From contig JAKZAP010000019.1 in assembly GCA_023053575.1 (NCBI GenBank), positions 868,001 through 932,000 on the forward strand: a stretch of DNA of 64,000 bases, given 5' to 3'. This document shows positions 1-10,285 of this stretch, piece after piece. The stretch is from Branchinecta lynchi. Taxonomy: Eukaryota > Arthropoda > Branchiopoda > Anostraca > Branchinectidae. Position 1 is the first letter of the stretch. Each line of letters starts with the position of its first letter. Made by a program: the position numbers and the translations under genes. Below the pieces are notes generated by a model that saw only the letters and a program-made list of their open reading frames with translations, searched no databases and was not told where the DNA came from.

Positions 1-490
1 TTTTTTCACGGTTTTCTATTTCTTTTGTAATGAATGGTCAGCTTAGCTTCAAACCTTATATAAATATACAAAACAAACTGCCATAGCATAGACTGCATTA
101 CAAACTGTGGTTACTGTGCCATAGACATGAAATCAATACGTTTGACCGAATAAAAACCCCTATGACCAGTACAGTCACATCAAGTTTACAATTAACATTA
201 ATACTTTTGCAAGAAAACACTGAACACTGGAACTCTCGGGAAAACGGCCATAAAATGTCTGGGATGTCCGATTGGAAAATTACGTAAGAGCTTAGTGATC
301 CATTTTACGTTTAGCATATGGGCGAAATTCCGGACTAAAGGACAACAGAGAAATACAGTTTCTGCCAGTTCTCTCCATTATACCGCTAGCAACGTTAGCT
401 ACTAGCTTCCAGAGAGCCAATTAATCTTGATTGAATTTATTTGCAAGCGGTAGTGTTTGGTTGGGTTACTGATATGTCACGGCGCATTGA
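1..490. other. Unassigned intronic sequence
   Basis: No exon, RNA gene or repeat boundary recognised. It is inferred to be intron of the stomatin gene because the next exon downstream begins in mid-domain. Confidence 0.4.
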
Positions 491-1335
491 AGTTTAACCG
501 AAAGGGCTGGGATAGGAGAATCTAGTTACCCATCACTGAATCACTTAAACTGGCTTGAAGACCCACTGAAAATGTGGTATTTCGTTGTTCCGCTATTCAC
601 AAATAATCGATTTTCAAATAGTGAAATTTCCGTGTGATTTGTGGTACCTCTGTGCGCTTGTACTTTTGTTGTATGCCTTACGAGAGAGATTTAGTATTTT
701 TATCTTGTTCAAGCACTAAGCTTAAAACTTAAAGCTTAAAAACAACCCATCGGCTTGTCCGTTATCTGTTTTTTAGATTAAATTGAACTGAATTTAAGCA
801 ATCTTCACGAACTTCAGCACTGACAACTAAAAAGCGGCGTATGAATGAATGAATGAATTTATTCCCAATAAAGCCCAAGGGCCATGGCGGGAAACATAAC
901 ACAATAACAAAAACAAAATATCGGACACTCCAACAACAAACCAAAAAATCAAAATCAACACTTTCTTTCTTAATTCTTTCAACTCCTCGCAATAACATAT
1001 CAAATGTACCGCATCCTCTCCTTCAATACCACACGTTGGACAAAAATAAGGACCAGTATCTTTCCTATATCTACCAATATAATTTCTCCGCATCCCCACC
1101 GGAAGAGCGTCCGCCCTAAGACTCCCCACGTCTCTTTGGCCATACCATACAACTTTCAGTTGAGATTAAAATTTCCTGCGTCATAGTAGAATTTACGCTG
1201 TCGGGACGGCCGCAGATGTTCTGGATGTCAGAGCTAGAGCAGATAGAGGAAAATAAAAAATCCCTGTGCAGAATCCAAATAATTCAGTATATTCAGTTAA
1301 ATGACACAAAAATAAGTTTGCTTTTCAGTTAAACT
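491..1335. mobile_element. TTAA-flanked non-autonomous DNA transposon, copy 1 (interrupted)
   Basis: The ends are inverted: AGTTTAACCGAAA at the left and TTTTCAGTTAAACT at the right, flanked by TTGA (487-490) and TTAA (1336-1339). Copies at 8417-8867 and 31193-31635 have the same ends and TTAA targets, and similar interiors. TTAA targets are typical of piggyBac-type transposases. There is no coding capacity of its own. A LINE 3' end is inserted at about 841-1157, between the blocks that are adjacent in the other copies. Confidence 0.72.
841..1157 (-). pseudogene. LINE 3' end with C-terminal zinc knuckle
   Basis: On the minus strand the frame encodes CPTCGIEGEDAVHLICYC (989-1042), a CxxC...HxxxxC motif like the C-terminal zinc knuckle of many non-LTR retrotransposon ORF2 proteins, then a 3' UTR and an (ATTC)n tail at 841-856. 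A related fragment lies at 30235-30655. It is strongly 5'-truncated, with no RT core. It is inserted in a TTAA-flanked MITE. The family (Jockey, I or L1-like) is not determined. Confidence 0.65.
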
Positions 1336-1469
1336 TTAAGGGTTCGAAGGATATACATCTTTTGTGTTTTTATTCATCGTTCGGTAGCTGCATTCTTCTC
1401 CAACGGAGTTCCCACTAATGGTCTCTGGTTCTTCCTATTCTCCATTCTTAGATTCACTGGTGTTGTAGC

Positions 1470-1560
1470 CCCTCAAGAATAGAATATAATATATTTACAA
1501 AAAAGCTCAAAGGCCATGGCAAAAAAAATAGTGTTGACACTTGTTTTAATAAACATATTA
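1470..1560 (-). repeat. Retroelement 3' tail, AT-rich
   Basis: A run of AATAGAATATAATATATT followed by AAGGCCATGGCAAAAA resembles the 3' ends at 30235-30300 (minus) and 49520-49580 (minus), which also carry a GCCATG block next to a simple-repeat tail. Only the last 100 bp or so are recognisable. Confidence 0.4.
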
Positions 1561-1834
1561 ACTGGATACAAAAAAAATACTATAAAATTGCGATGGCGCA
1601 AACCATTTAACTGGTTTTACTGCCTGGGTTTATCTCACCAGGGCGTTTGAAGAAGAACGAATCAATCCCTAAGGGAACAAGAGTGGATTACTCGTACACC
1701 TAATTTTTGCGTCGAGTACTCCGATAATTCGCTTATGTATGTATGCATTTTTTACCCATCTACGATAAGGAAAAGAAAGAAAAATAAAAGAACAAAAACC
1801 TATAGTATAAAATTTCGGGAGTAAATATTTGATA

Positions 1835-2012
1835 TAATCATATTTGATAGTGCAAAACGGATACTTCAGCTGAATTTTATTGGAGCTATAATTCAGCCCT
1901 TCTTGGCAAAGGTCCTCTTCAGGTTCAAACCGCTCAAGTTGGAAAAACGAAACTTGTGGGAAAATTATTCAGCTGACGTATCCGTTTTGCACTATCAAAT
2001 ATAATTTCAGGA
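1835..2012 (-). mobile_element. Penelope-like hammerhead repeat, locus 1 (decayed core)
   Basis: The minus strand shows CTGAAGA (1916-1922), a stem II built from GGACC and GGG(C) halves, then GAAT where GAAA is expected. The outer ends, GATAGTGCAAAACGGATAC and GTATCCGTTTTGCACTATC, are inverted repeats of each other around the core, as in the 27.1/29.7 kb copy. The core resembles type I hammerhead ribozymes known from Penelope-like elements; this copy is mutated at the GAAA box and is probably inactive. Confidence 0.6.
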
Positions 2013-2241
2013 TTGTCCAATAGGTAATGTGCCCACGCCCCGCTAGAAGATCTTTATTACCGGAACACCGAAAATATATTACGCTTTTCGGAAATGGTAC
2101 CAGTCTTTTTTCATGAGGCCACGCCCAGAACCAGCAATTTTAAGTCTTGACAGTCTCTAGGCAATCTGCGCATGCATAAATCTACCTCTTCCTCAATTAA
2201 TACTCCCCTCAGAATGTACTAAATCAGTTAATCCTTCCTAG

Positions 2242-2445
2242 ATTCTGACGAAGGACTCGGTAACAGTATCAGTGGACGCTGTTGTGTACTTCAGGGTCAG
2301 TAATGCGACCATTAGTGTCGCCAACGTTGAGAATGCCCACCACTCCACTCGCCTTCTTGCCCAGACTTCCCTGCGGAACATCCTGGGAACGAAGAACCTT
2401 CACGAGATCCTCGGGGATCGGGAAAATATATCGGGGGACATGAAG
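2242..2445 (+). CDS. STOM: Stomatin-like protein, SPFH-domain exon (first in window)
   Basis: 68 codons, phase 0 at both ends. The acceptor is a pyrimidine-rich stretch ending in CCTAG, the donor is AAG|GTTGGT. It begins ILTKDSVTVSVDAVVY, continues through the family signature VANVENAHHSTRLLAQ and ends near DRENISGDMK. This is the middle of the SPFH/band 7 domain, and every position typical of metazoan stomatins looks kept. The open frame runs past the donor for some ten non-conserved codons, which supports the splice site chosen. A ribozyme-bearing repeat lies about 100 bp downstream in the intron. Confidence 0.95.
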
Positions 2446-2544
2446 GTTGGTAACATTTTTCTCCCTTACTTCAGATAAGAATTGATACTTCACCATCCCT
2501 GAACATTCTAGCCAGTCTAAAGGTAATATACTACATAATACTGA

Positions 2545-2665
2545 AGCACAAATCTTACTTGACGGTGCAAAACGGATAAGCCAGCTACATTTTATTCGAG
2601 CTATATTTTGGGCCCTTCTTGGCAAGGGTCCTTTTCAGGCTCAAGCCACTCAAGCTGGAAAATAA
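2545..2665 (-). mobile_element. Penelope-like hammerhead repeat, locus 2 (decayed)
   Basis: It contains the stem II halves (GGGCCCTTCTTGGCAAGGGT on the + strand) flanked by CGGATAAGCCAGCT and GGCTCAAGCCACTCAAGC. The CTGANGA and GAAA boxes are both altered. It sits 100 bp after a stomatin exon. Confidence 0.55.
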
Positions 2666-2689
2666 ACTGGTCATAAATCTTACTAGAAA

Positions 2690-3050
2690 TGATTCTTTGA
2701 CGATAGAATGATCTAGAAGTATCGCTTTCAAAAATATCAATTCTTGTCACGTTAAACTAAGCCGTTTTTTTCTTGGTGCTTGTGGACTCTGTACAGATTT
2801 CCCACTATCCAAAGCGGAGGCCCAAAGCAAAATATTTCAAAACTCTGCGCCATGGTTAAAAATAGTGAAACTACGTTAAACTAAGCCGTTTTTTTCTTGG
2901 TGCTTGTCGACTCTGTACAGATTTCCCACTTTCCAAAGCGGAGGCCCAAAGCAAAATATTTCAAAACTCTGCGCCATGGTTAAAAATTGGTAAAAGCCAA
3001 GCAAAAGAAAGAAGTCCGAAATACAAGATAGACCTTTTGACCCTAGTAAT
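2690..3050. repeat. Dispersed repeat with internal 124-bp tandem duplication
   Basis: The block starting ACGTTAAACTAAGCCG at 2749 recurs at 2873 with only a few differences over about 120 bp. A diverged single copy lies at 42300-42525, including the upstream ATCG(C/T)TTTCAAAAAT and the downstream AAACCAAGCAAAA parts, so the unit is an interspersed repeat and the duplication is local. Confidence 0.75.
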
Positions 3051-3082
3051 GATGCCCCAGACATGGCTATAAAACGAGTTCT

Positions 3083-3670
3083 GGCTAGTTCTCTTTGTTT
3101 TATTAAGTAATTTAAGACCCGATACAGACTATTCTATCGAGTCCGGAGGGGGTGACATCTTCGATACGAGTTCAACCGAAAAAAACTTCTAGTTTGTTTA
3201 AGAACTTTTTCTACTTTTCAAGGTAATTCGTTTCGCTCTTTCCCCTTGACCCTTGTTTTAAGAGTCCAAGTAAATAAAAGGGGACGTCAGATTATAAGGT
3301 TAATGCGTTGACGGAAACAGGGATTTTAAGAAGAATACTAAAGGAGGGCTTTCACTGCAGTGAAATTAAAGCTCACAGAGCATGAAATGCATTATTGTTG
3401 AAGGCTTTTGGACTCTTTACAACCATTCAGAAGCCTGATAAGTCTAAATACCGTTAAGTCCCAATATACAGAAAGGTCGAGTTAGTAAATCTTTGAGGAC
3501 CAAGCTACAAGACTATGAACTAGTCCCCTAAAATCCCTATAGAGCAGGTTTTCCAATAGGAATAGGTTTATTTTGAAGTTATAAATATTCTGCATTATTA
3601 AAGAAGTCCTGGAAAAATAGAAATAAAGCAAAATGGCGGAAAAACTAATGTTCTAAAACCATACTGTATG
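3083..3670. other. Unassigned intronic sequence
   Basis: Read on both strands; no exon, repeat boundary or RNA gene recognised. Confidence 0.4.
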
Positions 3671-3900
3671 TTAGAGGTACGCTTCTTTGAACGTTTGTTA
3701 ACTTTGAACCGTGTCATTTAGAGTAGACAAGTAGTAGACACTGTTTTTTAGTAGACAAAATATCAATTACCAAGCAGCCAAAGTAGCCTATTAAGATTAC
3801 CTAGGAACACCTAGATCGGTGCTTTAGGTCTTAATTTTACCATTGTGCTCCAGACTGCACTGTTCAAAATTAACTAACGTTCAAAGAATCCTATCTCTAA
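3671..3900. mobile_element. MITE with about 30-bp terminal inverted repeats
   Basis: The left end TTAGAGGTACGCTTCTTTGA pairs with the right end TCAAAGAATCCTATCTCTAA, and the similarity continues into GTTTGTTAA/TTAACTAAC. A related copy with a clear TA target lies at 16650-16861 and a diverged one at 58330-58512; all three share the middle block around CTGCACTGTT. No coding capacity. Confidence 0.65.
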
Positions 3901-3959
3901 TGTAGCATATGCTTGAGCAGTAAGGCCTTATTGACATCCGTAAAATATTTGTAAGGCTT

Positions 3960-4114
3960 AAAAGATGTTTTCAAGTAGAAGTAGAGTGATGTTTTCATCA
4001 ATTGCATTATAAAGTGATGTATCTCCATCAATTGTGAATTGGGAGATTGAGACAATGGGATGTCGCCCGAGTTTCGGCTGGAGTGTCTGGCTTACCCCAA
4101 AGAATAAATAAATA
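3960..4114 (+). mobile_element. Retroposed insertion with 24-bp target duplication
   Basis: The 24 bp at 3936-3959 (starting ATCCGTAAAATATTTG) are repeated at 4115-4138 with one difference. Between them is about 155 bp ending in AAAGAATAAATAAATA. A long direct repeat plus an A-rich tail is what target-primed reverse transcription leaves. The body is not recognised; it may be a SINE or a severely truncated LINE. Confidence 0.65.
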
Positions 4115-4331
4115 ATCCGTAGAATATTTGTAAGGCTTGAGGAAGTGAATATTTGTAGTTGCTCGCTGTCGATGACTGGCTGAAATTTATTATGAAGAAA
4201 TAAACAGTATAGTTGGTTTTCAACAAAACAGCTGATTTTGAGCCATCTTTAGAGAAGAAATATTTTAGAATATGGAAACAGCCATCTCATCGAAAGTTAC
4301 GAATAGCTGATCCGTCTGCGGCTGTCCTGAG

Positions 4332-5416
4332 AGGGATCGACTAAAACCAGGAAGGGCATACTAAAACGAGGAATTGGGCATACTAAAACGAGGAAGACTG
4401 TCGCCAGGATTCGCCGCACCGTTCCCTTCCTCTATTTAGTATTATTTGAGGGGGCGGAGGTCCGATTTCCGTGCCTCAACCCCCCGAAGTCGGATGTGAT
4501 TCGGAAAATTTATGTCGCATCTGCAGTAACCACCAAGTTTCTCCCGAATCGAAGTAGGACTACTTCCGGAAACTTTAAGGCACGCCCGTTCCAACTCCCC
4601 GCACCAAGGTCGCGTTCAGTGCGGACTTCAAAATCACACACCTGAGACCCAGAATCTTTGTACCGTCCAAGTTTCATCCCAATCCCTATATTCCTTTGCA
4701 AAGAACGATTCAAAACTGTTCGCATGTTCCAAATATGGAATCCTTATATTCCATCACAATATTCCAAAATTCTCGGAGTCCCCCCTCGCCCGCGCTGTCG
4801 GATGCGATTCGGCCTTATCAGTGATCGCTCTGCTCCTCTGAATCGGGTCACGCGGGTCACAAGTTTCCGTATTCCCCCTCCCTCCACGGCCACACGAATG
4901 GCTGGATTTAATCGGGGAAAACACGGTTTCGCTGAGCATTTATGAGCATGCCAAGTGTCATCGTCTTTAGCTTACGTGGAGTGGATGTACACGAAAATAA
5001 GACAGATGGATCACCATTACGATCACTATATGTCACTTGAACCGAAAACTGCAAGTACCATAACAAGTACCATCCCTTCCTCGTTTTAGTATGCCCTTCC
5101 TGGTTAGTCGCCTACCGTCAGAACGAGAAATGAAAAGGTGAATTACAATTTGTATAGTTGCCGACCCCTCACTGAACTTAATGCCTACCCATGTCAGGAT
5201 ACTAAAACGAGGAAGGGATGGTGACCTTTGAATTTGAAAAGTTGCCGACCCCTCAAATAATACTAAAGAGAGGAAGGGAACGGTGCGGCGAATTTTGGCG
5301 GCAGCCTTCCTGGTTTTAGGATGCCCTTCCTCGTTTTAGTATGCCCTTCCTGGTTTTAGTATGCCTTCCTGCTTTTCTCGCGTTCCCTTCCCTTCCTGGT
5401 TTTAGTCGACCCCGCC
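4332..5416. mobile_element. Foldback DNA element with GGAAGGGCATACTAAAAC modules
   Basis: The left arm runs from AGGGATCGACTAAAACCAGG through ATTCGCCGCACCGTTCCCTT to about 4470. The right arm (about 5220-5416) is its inverse but carries extra copies of the CCTTCCTSGTTTTAGTATGC module. CTGAG flanks both ends (4327-4331, 5417-5421), a possible 5-bp duplication. The interior 4500-5050 resembles the 420-bp-unit repeat in minus orientation, including CCAAGTTTCATCCCAATCCC. No transposase is seen. Confidence 0.65.
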
Positions 5417-5539
5417 CTGAGACCCATCAACAGGATGAAGGAAAACTGTAACCACCCATGGAGCTCCATGATCTTCCGGTTTACTGAATTTTAATTATTT
5501 TGGTTGTTGTTGATGTTATGTTGTTTCTCTCTCTTTTCA

Positions 5540-5602
5540 TTTTTTTACTATACTCCGTCTTTACCTAGACGGGTTACAAATAAAATTTTATTTAATTTAT
5601 GT
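5540..5602 (+). repeat. LINE 3' tail fragment
   Basis: TACTCCGTCTTTACCTAGAC followed by GGGTTACAAATAAAATTTTA matches the ending shared by several LINE copies in this window. It lies only 15 bp upstream of the 5618 stomatin exon and overlaps the region where its pyrimidine tract should be. Confidence 0.5.
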
Positions 5603-5617
5603 GTTTTAACTTTACAG

Positions 5618-5673
5618 GCTACGTTAGATGAAGCCACTGAAAATTGGGGAATCAAAGTTGAGCGAGTAGAAAT
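5618..5673 (+). CDS. STOM: Stomatin-like protein, short SPFH exon
   Basis: A 56-bp exon, acceptor TTTACAG, donor AT|GTAAGT. It encodes ATLDEATENWGIKVERVE plus two bases of an isoleucine codon completed by the next exon. The tryptophan-glycine-isoleucine-lysine-valine block is diagnostic of stomatins. It is too short to stand out as an open frame and was found by reading for the missing part of the domain between its neighbours. It follows a LINE-like 3' end and precedes a 15-kb stretch rich in repeats. Confidence 0.93.
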
Positions 5674-5699
5674 GTAAGTATAAGACGTCCTACGCCTAA

Positions 5700-6440
5700 T
5701 TCATTACCTTAGGTCTAGTTCCTCCAGGACCTTCGGAGACACCTAGGGAATTCAAGAAAAGTCACTAGTCTAGCTTTCCGGTGGGTCACACTTTTTAATT
5801 GGTGCTGCTGGGAGTTTTTTCTTAAAGGACCTGTGTCACATATAATACTAACGCAACCTACTTCCATAATCGCTTCATACATTTCTAAACCCGGAGACCC
5901 CAATTTCGTGTACATTCTAATTCCTCTAACAAAACCACGCTGATTTTCTCCCGTGTTTTGCTGCCTTCGATCACGCTGTTTACGGTTGTCAGCGAGAAGT
6001 TTTTCCATCAGAAGAAATGGTTATTTAGATTGTTTCCCTGTTTTCGCTATATATTTAATGTTCAGGATAGTGTTAATACACTTTTTCGTTCGCATTCAAA
6101 TCTATTTTCCCTCCACAAACATCCTGCCCTCTCAGCCCATGAAATTATTAGCCAGTTTTTCATTCCTGAACCCGATTAATGTGCTTGTCACTGTGTACAA
6201 ATTTTAAGTCTATTTAGTGTTTTTTTTTTGTTTTTAAATGAAAAGAATGTTGTCGTGTTTATTTGCATTGTTTTGTTTAAGTGTTTTAATATGTATGTTT
6301 TACTTTTGTATTTTATACTCCGCTGTTACGCAAAAACCGGGTCATAAATAAATAAATAAATAAAAAAAATAAATAAGTCAACTAGTCTCGGAAAAGGTTT
6401 AAAATAGCCAAAAACCGTGGGTTAGTTGTTGAAAGCACAG
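5700..6440 (+). repeat. Dispersed repeat R, copy 1 (interrupted by LINE end)
   Basis: Blocks ACGCAACCTACTTCCATAAT, AAACCCGGAGACCCC and the right part GGAAAAGGTTTAAAATAGCC recur at 15118-15400, 42740-42910 and 27001-27108. In the 15.1-kb copy, TTTTTGCTAGAAGTCAACG is continuous, whereas here TTTTCGCTA and TCAACTAG are separated by 340 bp of LINE sequence. The nature of repeat R is unknown. Confidence 0.6.
6030..6376 (+). mobile_element. LINE 3' end inserted in repeat R
   Basis: It ends with ACTCCGCTGTTACGCAAAAA, then GGGTCATAAATAAATAAAT, like the 3' ends at 5548-5600, 14690-14760 and (inverse) 27180-27240. Upstream, a short frame ends in ...SAHEIISQFFIPEPD, a plausible ORF2 C-terminus. It is flanked on both sides by repeat R. 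Confidence 0.55.
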
Positions 6441-6629
6441 CCTAGTTTTAAATTATTCAAATATTTTAAAATACTGCAAGTTGAAGAGTAAATAGCGCGG
6501 GTTCCTTAAAGTAAATGCGTTCCATATATTTGTACAAAAATAATTAAACACAAGCAGCAGAGCGGAGCGAAGCCTTCTCCAGGAATTTATTTCGGCGAGA
6601 GTTTTGCCCGCGGGTCGGACCTAGTACAT

Positions 6630-6746
6630 ACCAGTTAGTACAAAGATATATATATCAGAGGTTAAAGCCTGTAAAAAAAGATTATTTTGTATGTTTCGGG
6701 GGGGTCCAGCCCCCTACCCCCCCCCCCGGATACGGCCTGGTGGCGT
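6630..6746 (+). mobile_element. hAT-like MITE, truncated (CGTATCC family)
   Basis: The right half ends CCCGGATACGGCC and matches the right half of the intact copy at 12756-12941, including the AAGCCTRTAAAAA segment. The left terminus is missing. The C/G runs are part of the family structure. Confidence 0.55.
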
Positions 6747-6934
6747 GGGTAGAAGCTCGATTTTATGGGCCCAAAAAGCCGCTATGTCACTACCTAGACT
6801 ATATATACCCCACTATATATGCCTTGATGTTATGCAAAATCTCACTGGTAGGTGCGGGGAAGATTGTCCTTAGACCACCTTCTTGATCTGGATCCCCCGA
6901 TTGCCACCTGTGGACATTGCCTAGTTCCTACCGG

Positions 6935-7308
6935 CAGAGGCGTTACTAGCCAAAATGTTTGGGGGGGGGGGGGGGCGGGACGAGGTATTTACCGACTGGC
7001 TGGTATTTTGTACCGACTTTTTCTGCAGAAAAAACCACTGTTTCAACAACAAAAATTATATTTTTGAAAAAAATCGACTGATTTTCAGAAAAATTAACTG
7101 ATTTTCAGAAAAATTAACTGATTTTCAGAAAAACCGACTATTTTCACGAAAAATCGACCAATTTTCAGAAAAACCGACTGTTTCATGAAATTAAATCAAC
7201 TGTTTTGACAAAAAATCGCGGCGCTTCGCGCTGACTCGGTTATTTTTTACCGACTGGCCGACAGCATTGGGGGGGGGGGCATCCCCCCCCCACCAAGTGC
7301 CGCCCCTG
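6935..7308 (+). mobile_element. hAT-like MITE (GCGTTACTAGCC family), copy 1
   Basis: Left end CAGAGGCGTTACTAGCC, right end AAGTGCCGCCCCTG. The flanks CCTACCGG (6927-6934) and ACTACCGG (7309-7316) match at 7 of 8 positions, the 8-bp duplication of hAT transposases. The interior has G and C runs able to pair, and many AAAAATCGACTG-type units. Relatives lie at 33860-34186, 51544-51870, 55794-56021 and partially at 12138-12305. Confidence 0.78.
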
Positions 7309-7361
7309 ACTACCGGTGTGCTTACCTCGCTTGCCTCTTTCAGTTTGCCTTGCATTCGACA

Positions 7362-7560
7362 GATTAGATTATTTTAGATTAGATTATTTTATTGCTAAAC
7401 TACATAATAACCAATCTTGATAGGTAACCGCCCATGAGATGCAGTGGCACTGGGCGGTTACCACAAACTACTTCAACTTAACCGAAACAATAACTTAACT
7501 GAAACTATAACTTGATCCGTTTTCTTTTAAATCCTTTTCAATCCTTGACAACCCTTTTCT
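7362..7560 (-). repeat. Retroelement 3' end with (GATTA)n-like tail
   Basis: AGATTAGATTATTTTAGATT followed by TTGCTAAACTACATAATAAC is a simple-repeat tail joined to unique sequence with GGGCGGTTACC. By comparison with the other tails in this window it is an antisense retroelement 3' end. The body is not recognised. Confidence 0.4.
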
Positions 7561-8412
7561 TTGAATGAATGAAATGCTTTTATTCCGCCAAATTGACGAG
7601 ACAAGAAAAAGGTTAAAATATATACAGTACGTACATTAAAGCTTTCTAATCCTAGTGCACATCATCCGTCATCCGTAACTGAAAGTTTGGACACTTATTT
7701 TATTCAGATTTTTTTTTATTTACGTCTATTTTTCTACACTACTTCTAACTAGAATCGGAATAATTGATAACATTTCTTTCCAAAAATATTTGTTTTTAGA
7801 CTAGCGTTATTTTATATTATCTTTCAGATAACGGTGTATTATTGTATGAATTACGTAGCCATGTCTGAGCAAAATAAGAGAAATTAGACATTATGCCGTT
7901 GGATAAATGAAGAAAATATTTTACTAAAAAATATTTTAAATTTTTTTTAGAAAGAGCAAAGGAAAGTACAGCATGAGAAGAAACTCTCCTTAGCTGCTTC
8001 TCAGCACAGTCAGCAGAAGACGTAGAAAATGTTTTTCGAAAAAGTTTGATAGACCATTTAGCGAAATTGTTAAAGCTGGGAAAAGATGCATCGTTTGGGC
8101 CTTCAGATTTTTCACGAATCCTGCCTCAGAGAGAAGATACATATTTTGAAATGCTACCAGTTTCATTTGATGACACCAAATGTTCAGCACGAAAACAGTT
8201 TATTTTTTAAGCAAAAATCGCTGATTAAACAATAGCTATCACTCACAACTAGATGGGTTGTCTGACGTATTTAAGGATAGAGAATATAGTGGAGAATGGA
8301 TGGTCAGGATGATGAAGGTTTTTCAAGTGTGAAAAGACTGGGGCGTTACTTGAGGCTTACATAGAGCGAAATCTTTCGACTAGATGCTCTTTTGTTTTCC
8401 GTGCTAATGCTG
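7561..8412. other. (GAAT)n tail, then unassigned AT-rich sequence
   Basis: GAATGAATGAAATGCTTTTA at 7564-7583 is probably another antisense retroelement tail. The rest, to 8412, shows no exon or recognised repeat. Confidence 0.35.
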
Positions 8413-8416
8413 TTAA

Positions 8417-8867
8417 AGTTTAACTAAAAAGCCAACCCTGGTGTGTCAATTAATTGAATACACTAAAATATTTGGATTCTGCAAAGGAATTTTTTATGTT
8501 TCACTATCTGCTCTAGTTATGACGTTCAGAACATCTGCGGCCGTCCCCACAACGTAATTTCTACTATGGCGCGGGAAATATTAATCTCAAAACAAACGTG
8601 GCTGTTCCGTAGGCATCAGTGAGACTTGTGAAGATTGCTTAGTGCCTGAACAAAAACAAAATCATAAATTTTTCTAGTAAGTTATACAACAAAAATACAA
8701 GCACATAGAGGTACCACAAATCATACAGAATTTCGACTATTTGAAAATCTATCGTTCGTGAATAGCGGAACAACGAAGTAACACGTTTTCAGCGGGTCTT
8801 CAAGCCAACTTAAGTGAATAAGTGATGGCTAACTAGATATTCCTATCCCAGCCCTTTCGGTTAAACT
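8417..8867. mobile_element. TTAA-flanked non-autonomous DNA transposon, copy 2 (intact ends)
   Basis: AGTTTAACTAAAAAG at the left, CTTTCGGTTAAACT at the right, with TTAA on both sides (8413-8416, 8868-8871). The interior is in the opposite orientation to the copies at 491-1335 and 31193-31635. It is 451 bp with no coding frame. Confidence 0.75.
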
Positions 8868-8881
8868 TTAATGTATTTGTA

Positions 8882-10165
8882 CAATTTGTATGGCCATGGC
8901 CCTCGTTTTTTTATGGCCAAGTGCCATATAGCGATCGCAATTTCTGTACGTCCGTCGGTCGGTCGGTCCGGGTTTTGCTAGTTCGGGCACTTCCACATAA
9001 GCTAGGACGATGAAACTTGGCAGGCATATTAGGGACCCCAAGATTATGTTGGAAATAGTCACTTTCCCGATCCGAGCATCGTGGGGGGAGTGGAGGGAGG
9101 GGGAACCTGGAATCTTGAGGTATTTATAACTTTTGAACGGGTGATCGGATCTTGATGAAATTTGATATTTGGAAAGATCTTGTGCCTCAGACGACCCAAC
9201 TAATATCCTGACCGGATTCGGTGACTTTGGGGGGGGGGGAGCTGGAGGGGGTAGCAGGAAATCTTGGGAAACGCTTAGAGTGAAGGAATCGAGACGAAAC
9301 TTGGTGGGAAGAACAAGCACAAGTCATAGATACGTCATTGACATAACCGGACGGGATTTGGGCACTGTGGGGGGAGTGGGGGGGGGAGGTTGAATTGGTG
9401 ATCCCACTAGTTCGGTACTAGGACGATGAAATTTGGTAGGCATATCAGGGACCTGAACAGACTGCTTTGAGAATAGTCGTTTCCCCGATCCGACCGTCGT
9501 AGGGGGAGTGGAGAGATATGGAATCCGGAAATTAGTAACATGCATAACTTTGTAAGGGGTAATCGGACGTTCATGAAACTTGACAAGTGTCAGGAACAAG
9601 TGCCTCAGATGTTCCTTTTCAAATCCGGACCGGATACGATACGGGGCTGGAAAGGGGCACCGAAAATCTTCTGAAAGGCTCAGGTTCGAGGGATCGGGAT
9701 GGAACTTGGTGGGAAGAACAAGCTTAAACCCTAGATACATTACTGACAAAACAGGACTGTATCGTGTCACAGCTGGGGGAGTTAGAGGGGGGTTTTCCGG
9801 AATAACGATGATCTCAAGCTAGGGTGCTTCCAGATGTGCTAGGACCATGAAACTTGGCAGGCCTATTAGGGAGTCTAATATATCGAGTTGGAAATAGTCC
9901 CTTCTCCGATCTGACCATGGTGGAGGGAGTAGAGGGATTGGGAATCCAGAATCTGGTGAGATTCATAGCTTAACAACGGGTGATCGGACGTGCATGAAAC
10001 TTGACAATTGTCAAGAGCTAGTGTCTCAAATGTTTACTTTCAAGTCTGGAGTGGGTCTGATCTCTGGTGCGGGGGGAGCTGGAGGGGGAAAAACTGACAA
10101 ACATACTAACTATTCCGACAAGTGCCATATGAGCTTTCAGCTCTTGTTTTGGCAATACATTCATT
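8882..10165 (+). mobile_element. GTGCCATAT element with about 420-bp tandem units, copy A
   Basis: It starts AAGTGCCATATAGCGATC followed by a (GTCG)n-like stretch, ends AAGTGCCATATGAGCTTTCA GCTC, and between has about three units of 413-421 bp, each anchored by ACGATGAAACTTGGCAGGCA or a close variant (near 9009, 9423, 9844). Each unit itself contains three related blocks with an ATGAAACTTGG-type box and a GGGGGGAGT run. Other copies: 22506-24770, 35170-35990 (minus), 39640-40790, 50270-51200 (minus). There is no coding evidence; the frames in it are repeat-derived. Confidence 0.75.
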
Positions 10166-10285
10166 CATTCAGAATAGCATTTGGTCCCGACGGCGAGTGC
10201 CAGGTGTTAATGCCTGCGGCAAATCGCAGGAAAAACAAAGGTTGGGCGAAAGAGAATTATCCTGATACCCAGCAGCACTGTCTAC

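Noticed and set aside
9169..9822. Overlapping frames in the 9.2-9.8 kb region as genes
   Set aside because: They recur in both orientations in each unit of the 420-bp repeat and have no family resemblance.
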